Below, piece after piece: positions 1-5,190 of a DNA stretch of 8,885 nucleotides. Each line of letters opens with the position of its first letter. The stretch's first letter is position 1. Source of the DNA: Bacteroidales bacterium. GTDB taxonomy: Bacteria; Bacteroidota; Bacteroidia; Bacteroidales; WCHB1-69. The DNA lies in the NCBI GenBank assembly GCA_028684405.1, contig JAQUGA010000092.1, positions 1 to 8,885 on the forward strand, written 5' to 3'. The position numbers and the translations under genes are program-made. The notes below the pieces were generated by a model that searched no databases, was not told the DNA's origin, and was given only the letters and a program-made list of their open reading frames with translations.

Positions 1-1183
1 TATCAAATAAAGTTCTTGCAGCGTAATATTGCGGATAGCGACAAACTATTTTTTCTTCTTTCTTGCTCTTGTCAGGTATGTAAATAAAGTTTCGGATAAT
101 ATCTCGCAAGCGGTTTTTATTAAACATACCCTGCACAAGTGTAAACATACTATCAATACCGTCAACACCTGTCTGCCGTGCCCATTTGGCAAGAGTCTGT
201 TTTTCAAAACTTCTTTTTAACCAAGTTCTACCAAACCCAGTTTTTAAATCGCTTTCTCGTTTTACTGCTTCTTCTCTGGTGTAGAAATACTCCCAATGGA
301 TTAGCTCAACAGGAAGATGCTTTGATGTATGACTAATTTTTCCATCATTGTGTTCCTTAATTCTTCGTTTTAAATCATTTGTTTGACCTTTATAAAATGA
401 ACCATCAGAACATTGTAAAATATAAACGCAAAATTCTCCGCCACCTGGTCTCGGCACAGGCAGGTCTTTTGCCAAACCTGCCACCCTGCGCCAGGCATAG
501 AAGAAATCGTATGGAGCAAAAAATGAACCTGCTTTATTGTTTACGCCATCGCTGATAACGCAAAACGTATTGTATTTAAATAGTTCTGGAATGTCTCTGC
601 GGTAACGCACCGTTAATTGTTTGAAAGCATCAAAAATTGTGGCTTCTTCACGAATGGCACTTTTAAACTCAAACACCACCAATGGCAAACCGTTGATGTA
701 GATTATACCGTCTGGAATGCGCTTTTCCGTTCCATAAATTTCAAGTTGATTTACGAACTTGTAAATGTTGGTGTCGGGCGGATATTGTTCTTCGGGTTCG
801 GCTGCGATTGTTAGCAATTGTTCCGCCTCGAGTTGGCGGTGTTTGTTTAGTCCTGCGTAGTTGATTAGTTGAATGTAAATATCTTTTTGCTTGCGGTCTT
901 CTCTTTTGAGAATGAAACCGTCTGACAGCATTTTTAAAAATGTTTTGTTGCTTTCGTATAGGTCTGAAGCCGGAAGTGTTTTGAGTCGAAGAATAATAGA
1001 ATTGACTTCATTGTTTGTAATACCTTGTGAAGCGTATTGAGTTAAAAGAAAATTACGCAAATCTTCTTCTATCAAAACCTCATCGGGTTTACGAGAAATC
1101 GTAATTCCCAAATGATGGGGAAATCCTTCCTGCCCCAGCAATTCGGCAAATGCCTTTTCTAATTTTTCTTCTGTGAATTTCAT
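1..1183 (-). CDS. hsdR: Type I restriction endonuclease subunit R (HsdR), N-terminal part, with in-frame GIY-YIG domain; truncated by window edge
   Basis: This is the DNA-cleaving, translocating subunit of a type I restriction system. The frame is open from ATG at 1183 to the window edge, giving 394 residues. Residues 147-176 hold the PD-(D/E)xK nuclease core: IPDGIIYINGLPLVVFEFK, with D158, E172 and K174 as likely catalytic residues. CVISDGVNNKAGSFFAPYDF and FYAWRR (about 209-233) are typical HsdR sequence. DGIDSMFTLVQGMFNKNRL and CRYPQYYAAR (341 to about 390) continue the family pattern. Between V234 and V340 lie about 105 residues that do not look like HsdR and carry a GIY-YIG nuclease fold. 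I found no stop or frameshift across either joint. The helicase/translocase motor should lie beyond the window edge. The ATG is 2 nt from the transposase stop, so this is the last visible gene of the hsd operon. HsdR identity is strong; whether the protein is active cannot be judged. Confidence 0.93.
   Translation of the reverse strand, partial: MKFTEEKLEKAFAELLGQEGFPHHLGITISRKPDEVLIEEDLRNFLLTQYASQGITNNEVNSIILRLKTLPASDLYESNKTFLKMLSDGFILKREDRKQKDIYIQLINYAGLNKHRQLEAEQLLTIAAEPEEQYPPDTNIYKFVNQLEIYGTEKRIPDGIIYINGLPLVVFEFKSAIREEATIFDAFKQLTVRYRRDIPELFKYNTFCVISDGVNNKAGSFFAPYDFFYAWRRVAGLAKDLPVPRPGGGEFCVYILQCSDGSFYKGQTNDLKRRIKEHNDGKISHTSKHLPVELIHWEYFYTREEAVKRESDLKTGFGRTWLKRSFEKQTLAKWARQTGVDGIDSMFTLVQGMFNKNRLRDIIRNFIYIPDKSKKEEKIVCRYPQYYAARTLFD
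167..481 (-). other. GIY-YIG nuclease-like domain inserted in HsdR (protein residues 235-339)
   Basis: This segment is a domain inside hsdR, not a separate gene. It shows the GIY-YIG landmarks in order: VYI at residues 253-255, YKG at 264-266, RR with KEHN at 273-279, EYFYTREEAVKRE at 298-310 with likely metal-binding E310, then K314 and GFGRTWLKR (316-324). The closest family by eye is the small stand-alone GIY-YIG proteins of the UPF0213/YhbQ type (usually about 80-100 residues), which begin with VYIL and have a charged EAxKRE stretch. Flanking sequence on both sides is ordinary HsdR, so the domain interrupts it. The entry segment LAKDLPVPRPGGG (237-249) looks like a linker. All core residues appear intact, so nuclease activity is possible. 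It may instead be a mobile domain that is tolerated because the frame stayed open. Confidence 0.85.
185..476. repeat. Short imperfect inverted repeats flanking the GIY-YIG segment
   Basis: TTTGGCAAGAGTC on the plus strand at 185-197 matches the reverse complement of 464-476 (TTTGGCAAAAGAC) at 11 of 13 positions. CTGCCGTGCC (173-182) also resembles the minus-strand CTGCCTGTGCC at 463-453, though the order of the two blocks is swapped at the two ends. The copies sit on either side of the GIY-YIG core. They could be worn ends of an inserted cassette; chance similarity is not excluded. Confidence 0.35.
453..492. repeat. 40-bp imperfect palindrome at the upstream joint of the GIY-YIG insertion
   Basis: On the plus strand GGCAGGT (459-465) and ACCTGCC (476-482) form a perfect 7-bp stem around a 10-nt loop. 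GGCACA (453-458) and TGCGCC (487-492) extend it outward as a second 6-bp stem allowing one G-T pair, with four unpaired bases at 483-486. It straddles the point where HsdR-like sequence gives way to the GIY-YIG linker (codons for W231-R232 are at 493-488). It resembles hairpin-type dispersed repeats, but no second copy is available here to prove that. Confidence 0.6.
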
Positions 1184-1185
1184 TT

Positions 1186-2052
1186 TCAATAAAATTTATC
1201 CTCCGCCCATTTTGCAGGATTATTAATAATGTATTCCGAAATGGTTTGATACGATTGTTCGTTTCGGATAATGTGTTCGTAATAATTGCGTTGCCATAAT
1301 TTGCCGTCAAACGGTTTCCATCCCAATGTTTTTACCCCACGTATATATTCCACCGTTACAATGGATTGAAACGCCCCCACCATTTCCCCAACGGTTTTCG
1401 TCGTCGTAGGGGCAATCCCTTGTGGTTGCGCTTTTTGTGATTCAATAATTTCGTTTGTTTCCGAAATTATGGAACCATCCGAAATTTCCGTGTTTTGGGC
1501 ATCCGTTTCATTTTGGACGACATCGTCATTTTGGACAACATCGTCATTTTGGACGACATCGGTGTTTTGGACGACATCGGTGTTTTGGGCGACATTGGTG
1601 TTTTGGACGACATTGATGTTTTGGGCGACATCGGTGTTTTGGGCGACATTGGTGTTTTGGGCGACATCGGTGTTTTGGGCGACATCGGTGTTTTGGGCGA
1701 CATTGGTGTTTTGGGCGACATTGGTGTTTTGGGCGACATTGGTGTTTTGGGCGACCACAAGGGTCGCCCCTACGCCGATTTCCAAAATGGCGTGGAAATG
1801 GTTGGGCATTACAACAAATTCGTGCAATTCAATATTTTTAAACCGTTCCGGCAATTTTAACCATTCTGATTCCACCATTTTTCCCGCATCATTCAATATC
1901 ATTTTCCTATTGATAATTTCTCCAAACAAACACGCTCTATCTTTACAACAAATGGTAATAAAATACAAACCCGCCTGCGAATAATCGTATCCTTTTAACC
2001 GGATAGACCTGCGATGGTGAATGTTAGGATTGTATGTTGATTTGTTAGGCAT
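1186..2052 (-). CDS. REP-associated tyrosine transposase (RAYT, IS200-like HUH family) with internal repeat array
   Basis: The product is a 288-residue single-strand DNA transposase of the TnpA-REP type. RLKGYDYSQAGLYFITIC (18-35) is the typical N-terminus. VMPNHFHAIL (81-90) carries the metal-binding HUH motif, here H85-F86-H87. KLWQRNYYEHIIRNE (252-266) carries the catalytic tyrosine, most likely Y258, and YIINNPAKW (274-282) is the usual end. RAYTs are commonly about 150-230 residues; this one is longer because residues 93-218 hold repeats: an edge GVGATLVVAQ, fifteen hexapeptides of VAQNTN type (100-189), and an edge QPQGIAPTTT. Both catalytic motifs survive, so activity is possible. The ATG at 2052 follows the hsdS stop by 3 nt and the stop precedes hsdR by 2 nt, so it is co-transcribed with the restriction genes. 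In known systems RAYTs mobilise REP/REPIN palindromes rather than their own gene. Confidence 0.9.
   Translation of the reverse strand: MPNKSTYNPNIHHRRSIRLKGYDYSQAGLYFITICCKDRACLFGEIINRKMILNDAGKMVESEWLKLPERFKNIELHEFVVMPNHFHAILEIGVGATLVVAQNTNVAQNTNVAQNTNVAQNTDVAQNTDVAQNTNVAQNTDVAQNINVVQNTNVAQNTDVVQNTDVVQNDDVVQNDDVVQNETDAQNTEISDGSIISETNEIIESQKAQPQGIAPTTTKTVGEMVGAFQSIVTVEYIRGVKTLGWKPFDGKLWQRNYYEHIIRNEQSYQTISEYIINNPAKWAEDKFY
1406..1773. repeat. REPIN-like structure inside the RAYT gene (two facing GTAG-hairpin elements)
   Basis: One element lies on the minus strand at 1773-1749. It begins GTAG and then forms a perfect 8-bp hairpin, GGGCGACC (1749-1756) with GGTCGCCC (1762-1769), around a 5-nt loop. 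The second lies on the plus strand at 1406-1430. It also begins GTAGGGGC and shares CCCTTGTGGT with the first, but its hairpin has a bulged T. They face each other, so the 368-bp block starts with GTAG and ends with CTAC. GTAG at the foot of a palindrome is the known hallmark of REP elements recognised by RAYTs. A REPIN is two such elements in inverted orientation. Confidence 0.7.
1486..1755 (-). repeat. 18-bp tandem repeat array, 15 units, coding for VAQNTN-type hexapeptides
   Basis: The plus-strand consensus is ggtgttttgggcgacatt. Fifteen units of exactly 18 bp run without a length change, so the frame is kept. Units near 1755 are almost identical (VAQNTN or VAQNTD). Units toward 1486 drift (VVQNTD, VVQNDD, VVQNET, DAQNTE), so the array has a young end and an old end. 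TTTTGGGCGAC in each unit equals the flank plus outer arm of the hairpin at 1749-1769, which suggests the array grew from the edge of that element. The array is open in several other frames on both strands only because of its periodicity. Confidence 0.93.
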
Positions 2053-2055
2053 TTC

Positions 2056-3282
2056 TTAGTTTTCTACAGTCGCTAATTTCGAAAGAAGCAATTCTTTCAG
2101 TTCCGATAACTTTTGGTTTTCTTTATTTTTAAGGTTTATGAAATCATCTTTACTTTTAAAAATATTCCTTGAAGAATCTAAAACATTATCATCCGGTATT
2201 GCAAAATCGAGATTCATTATGTCATCAGAAGTTACTGAAGGATATGTTGAAACACTCATTTCTGCTTTTGCTTGAAGATACACAACAGTTTTTTCATCAG
2301 TCAAAAACGAATAAATTAATTCTGATGGAAATTTCGGTTCTTTAACTCTGAATACAGCAAAACCAGTCGAAACAATTAGATTTTCTGGTAAATTTTTGAT
2401 TACTCCATAATGCTTTAAAGCAGGTCTAACTGTTGAGAAAACAATATCGTTATCTTTTACTTTCCTTCTTGCCCTACTTGGAATTTCATCATTTTCCAAA
2501 TCCAATTCCTGTAATTCACTAATTCGATTATTTGTGATATTGCTTGTGTCTAAATAATGAATATCTTTAAAATTGTCTTTATTTGACAATGTTTCTGGAT
2601 TACATTCTAAAATATCGCTGAGCTTCCCAACTTCCCATCCCTTCGGAATTTCCCCCAATTCACTTTCCTCCATTTCCCCACCATTACTTTTGTATGGTTT
2701 GCCGTTTTCATCAGGAAATTCAAACTCCACAAACCACTCCCTATAAATCGCCTGTGCGGTTTCTTCGAGTTTTTGTATAAGTTGGTTGTTAAGGTTTATG
2801 CGGTTTTGGATGGTGTTGTATTCTTTTACGATTTCCCGTTGTTTGTCTGGGTGTGGAATTGGTAATTGCATATTTTCAAAATCTTCCCATTCCAAACTTC
2901 CTCTTACACCACCAACAGCGTGAAAACAAGCCTCGCGGTCAAACTCTGAACGAGTGAACCACATCATTAAATATTCGGGCAAAAGTTCTTGTTCGTCTTT
3001 TACCTCAAAAACAGGATAGGCTTGTGAAATAATGGCTTCATCAACTTCCTGCAACAAAGCAATAGGCATTTTTTTATCACGTCTTACCTGCATTGTGCTG
3101 CAAGCAAATTGATTTTTGCGAATGATTTTATAGTTTTCCATATCCGTTCCAATGATATTGGCAACAGAAGGAATAAACTGCTTAGAAATGCTTAACCCCA
3201 AAAGTTGTTTTACTTGTAGCCCTTTGTTGCGTTCATCTACAAGCTGAATATGTTCGCCAATCCGTTTATAATTTGATTTCAT
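2056..3282 (-). CDS. hsdS: Type I restriction-modification specificity subunit (HsdS)
   Basis: HsdS recognises the bipartite DNA target and directs both the methyltransferase (with HsdM) and the nuclease (with HsdR). The 408-residue product has the usual plan. The first target recognition domain covers about 1-140 and ends in MQLPIPHPDKQREIV. A central conserved helix spans about 145-190 and includes NRINLNNQLIQKLEETAQAI and YREWFVEFEFP. The second target recognition domain begins at ELGEIPKGWEVGKLSDI (about 207-224) and runs to about 365. A second conserved helix ends the protein (KENQKLSELKELLLSKLA). The ATG at 3282 overlaps the hsdM end by 17 nt, indicating translational coupling. The part encoding the second recognition domain (about 2100-2640) looks more AT-rich than the first, which fits domain exchange but was judged by eye. 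The recognised sequence cannot be read from the protein. Confidence 0.95.
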   Translation of the reverse strand: MKSNYKRIGEHIQLVDERNKGLQVKQLLGLSISKQFIPSVANIIGTDMENYKIIRKNQFACSTMQVRRDKKMPIALLQEVDEAIISQAYPVFEVKDEQELLPEYLMMWFTRSEFDREACFHAVGGVRGSLEWEDFENMQLPIPHPDKQREIVKEYNTIQNRINLNNQLIQKLEETAQAIYREWFVEFEFPDENGKPYKSNGGEMEESELGEIPKGWEVGKLSDILECNPETLSNKDNFKDIHYLDTSNITNNRISELQELDLENDEIPSRARRKVKDNDIVFSTVRPALKHYGVIKNLPENLIVSTGFAVFRVKEPKFPSELIYSFLTDEKTVVYLQAKAEMSVSTYPSVTSDDIMNLDFAIPDDNVLDSSRNIFKSKDDFINLKNKENQKLSELKELLLSKLATVEN

Positions 3283-4822
3283 AACCCAACTCTTTAAACA
3301 CGGTTAATAAATCATTTTTAGAAGTGGCTTCGGCTTTTAGCAGTTCGGCAAATTCATTTTGCAGGATTTGCATTTTTTCATCAAAATCAATATTCTCGTC
3401 ACGGTTTACAAACTCAATATACTTGCTCGGAACGAGTGAGAAATCTTTTTTGGCTACTTCGTCAAACGAAGCGGAATAACAGAATTCAGGAACGTTTTCT
3501 ATTTCCTGTATTTGCCATTTGTGGTAAGTGCCTGTTATTTTTTTTATATCATCCTCGGAGAACTGAATGTATTTTTTCTCAAACGGAATTCCCATTTCCC
3601 GCAAATCCATAAACAGAATTTCTTTTTCACGATTACGGTTATTTCGGGTTTCGTCACCCACTTTTTTGCTTTGAACTTTTTTATTTTTGTTTAATATCCA
3701 CAGCGTAACGCTAATATTGGTAGTGTAGAACATATTTTGTGGTAATACCAAAATGGCTTCCACCAAGTTATTTTCAATGAGTTTACGGCGTATTTTGTAT
3801 TCATCGCCACCGCCACTCAATGCCCCGTTTGCCAAAATAAAACCTGCTACTCCGTTGTCGCTAAGTTTGCTTACCATATTCAAAATCCAAGCGTAATTGG
3901 CGTTGCTTTTGGGTGGCACATCGTAACCACGCCAACGTGGGTCGTCCATCAATTCGTTTTCGGCTCGCCAGTCTTTTTGGTTAAACGGCGGATTTGCCAT
4001 TATAAAGTCGGCTTTCAGGTCTTTGTGCTGGTCGTCCAAAAAAGTATTGGCGGCTTTTTCTCCCAAATTGCCAGAAATACCACGAATGGCAAGATTCATC
4101 TTTGCCAGTTTGTAGGTGGTGTTGGTGTATTCCTGCCCGTAAATGGAAACTTCTTTTTTGTTTCCGTGGTGTGCCTCAATAAACTTTACCGATTGCACAA
4201 ACATACCACCCGAACCGCAAGCAGGGTCATAAATAATGCCTTTGTAAGGTTCAATCATTTCGGCAATCAAGTTTACAATGCTTTTTGGCGTGTAAAATTC
4301 TCCTTTGCCTTTTCCTTCTGCCAACGCAAATTTTGAAAGAAAGTATTCATACACTTTGCCAACCACATCTTGTTTAGGGTCTTTGGTGGTGTCAATATCG
4401 TTAATGGTGTCGAGCAAGGAAGCAAGTTTAGTAACATCCAGTCCCAAACGTGAAAAATAATTGTCGGGCAAAGCACCTTTCAGGGCTTTGTTATTTTTCT
4501 CAATGGTGTGCAAAGCCGTGTCAATGAGCAATGCAATATCGTTTTGTTTTGATTTTTTAATCAGATAATTCCAACGGCTGGTTTCTTCCAAAAAGAACAC
4601 ATTGTTCATATTGTAAAAGTCAGCCATCTCAATGTATTTTTCTTTGCCTTCGGCTATGAGTTTGGCTCGGTGTTCTTCAAACTTATCGCTTGCAAACTTT
4701 AAGAAAATCAGTCCTAAAACTACGTGTTTGTATTCAGCAGGCTCAACGCTTCCTCTCAATTTATTCGCTGCTTCCCAAAGGGTAACTTCTATCGGTTTAT
4801 CGTTTCCGTTCTTTTTTGCCAT
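3266..4822 (-). CDS. hsdM: Type I restriction-modification DNA methyltransferase subunit (HsdM)
   Basis: HsdM is the adenine-N6 methyltransferase that protects host DNA, using S-adenosylmethionine as donor. From ATG at 4822 the product has 518 residues, a normal length. The N-terminal helical domain (about 8-160) has the typical LWEAANKLRGSVEPAEYKHV. It is followed by GKVYEYFLSKFALAEGKGKG and EFYTPKSIVNLI. The SAM-binding motif I is DPACGSGGMF (199-208) and the catalytic motif IV is NPPF (277-280). LPQNMFYTTNISVTLWILNK further on is also characteristic of the family. The frame extends 11 codons upstream to a TTG at 4855, but that TTG lies inside a promoter -7 box, so ATG 4822 is preferred. 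It is the first gene of the hsd operon, with a 17-nt overlap into hsdS. All key motifs look intact. Confidence 0.96.
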   Translation of the reverse strand: MAKKNGNDKPIEVTLWEAANKLRGSVEPAEYKHVVLGLIFLKFASDKFEEHRAKLIAEGKEKYIEMADFYNMNNVFFLEETSRWNYLIKKSKQNDIALLIDTALHTIEKNNKALKGALPDNYFSRLGLDVTKLASLLDTINDIDTTKDPKQDVVGKVYEYFLSKFALAEGKGKGEFYTPKSIVNLIAEMIEPYKGIIYDPACGSGGMFVQSVKFIEAHHGNKKEVSIYGQEYTNTTYKLAKMNLAIRGISGNLGEKAANTFLDDQHKDLKADFIMANPPFNQKDWRAENELMDDPRWRGYDVPPKSNANYAWILNMVSKLSDNGVAGFILANGALSGGGDEYKIRRKLIENNLVEAILVLPQNMFYTTNISVTLWILNKNKKVQSKKVGDETRNNRNREKEILFMDLREMGIPFEKKYIQFSEDDIKKITGTYHKWQIQEIENVPEFCYSASFDEVAKKDFSLVPSKYIEFVNRDENIDFDEKMQILQNEFAELLKAEATSKNDLLTVFKELGYEIKL

Positions 4823-4852
4823 TCTATATTTTCGTCTGTTAATTAATAATCC

Positions 4853-4885
4853 CAAAGATACTTATATCGTCGGGTGCGTCGGCAA
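4853..4885 (-). promoter_or_regulatory. Bacteroidota-type promoter for the hsd operon
   Basis: On the minus strand TATCTTTG (4860-4853) matches the Bacteroidota -7 consensus TAnnTTTG. A TTG (4885-4883) lies 22 nt upstream, at the long end of the accepted spacing for the -33 element. Transcription should start roughly at 4845-4848, leaving about 25 nt before the hsdM ATG at 4822. No Shine-Dalgarno is evident between the promoter and the ATG, which is common in this phylum. Confidence 0.65.
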
Positions 4886-4897
4886 GAAAACAACTCT

Positions 4898-4939
4898 TTT
4901 GCAAACCTTGGTCGTGTGTCGGCTTGTGCGATTTGCAAA
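4898..4939. promoter_or_regulatory. Pair of TTTGCAAA palindromes upstream of the hsd promoter (possible operator)
   Basis: The perfect 8-bp palindrome TTTGCAAA occurs at 4898-4905 and again at 4932-4939, where it extends to the 10-bp palindrome ATTTGCAAAT (4931-4940). The copies are 34 bp apart, start to start, and both lie just upstream of the -33 element. They could bind a dimeric regulator, but short AT-rich palindromes also arise by chance. No regulator gene is present in the window. Confidence 0.2.
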
Positions 4940-5052
4940 TGTGTTGTTTTGTGCGTTGGCTGTTCAATTGTTTGGTTTTTATTCTTTTGTCTTTTTAGTA
5001 GCAAATTGTCTGTCTGTTTTCTGTCTTTTTACACTTGGCGGCAACGTGATGC

Positions 5053-5160
5053 GGCTTGGCACAGTTGCGGTTTTTGAAACACTTCACTGTCAAACCGCTA
5101 CAAAGTTAATTAAAGGCACTGAACTTTCACACACGTTTTAACCCGCAATTGTGCTAAGCC
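5053..5160. repeat. Large imperfect inverted repeat, likely two facing copies of a dispersed element
   Basis: GGCTTGGCACAGTTGCGG (5053-5070) and the reverse complement of 5143-5160 (GGCTTAGCACAATTGCGG) match at 16 of 18 positions, separated by 72 bp. Within the spacer, GCGGTTT (5067-5073) and AAACCGC (5092-5098) can form a separate 7-bp stem that would compete with the long one. Similarity beyond the arms is weaker (an AAC at 5043-5045 against one in GCCTAAC, minus strand 5172-5166). It does not look like a standard intrinsic terminator because no T-run follows on either strand. Confidence 0.6.
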
Positions 5161-5190
5161 TTGCTGTTAGGCACTGGAATTCTTGTTCAA

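Larger units (their letters stand above)
4823..5190. other. Intergenic region between the export operon and the hsd operon
   Basis: I see no convincing gene in this stretch. An open frame on the plus strand reaches into it from inside hsdM, but it shadows hsdM and its translation shows no family pattern. The part next to hsdM holds the hsd promoter and two TTTGCAAA palindromes. The part next to the HlyD gene holds a large imperfect inverted repeat (5053-5160). No hairpin followed by a T-run is visible after the HlyD stop, so the terminator of the export operon is not identified. Transcripts from the export operon may read into the hsd operon, since both run the same way. Confidence 0.7.

Noticed and set aside
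167..481. GIY-YIG domain as a separate gene or as evidence of a broken hsdR
   Set aside because: I read the frame codon by codon across both joints and found no stop, no frame change and no internal start ahead of the domain, so it is part of one continuous HsdR.
1486..1755. CRISPR array
   Set aside because: The 18-bp units abut directly with no unique spacers and are coding; this is a simple tandem repeat.
1467..1984. Several open frames on both strands across the 18-bp array
   Set aside because: An 18-bp period without stops keeps all affected frames open. The frame with HUH and tyrosine motifs on both sides is the real one; the others are repeats of a few residues with no family pattern.
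3266..4855. Longer hsdM starting at TTG 4855
   Set aside because: The TTG lies within the -7 box TATCTTTG, so it would precede the transcript start; ATG 4822 gives the normal HsdM N-terminus.
4632..5141. Plus-strand open frame of 169 codons running from inside hsdM into the intergenic region
   Set aside because: Its first third is antisense to hsdM and the rest is low-complexity and hydrophobic from T-rich DNA; it has no recognisable domain and no promoter.
5166..5172. GTTAGGC, which fits the integron attC R' box GTTRRRY
   Set aside because: No matching RYYYAAC box is found at the left side of the inverted repeat, and no integrase or cassette array is visible, so an attC site is not supported.
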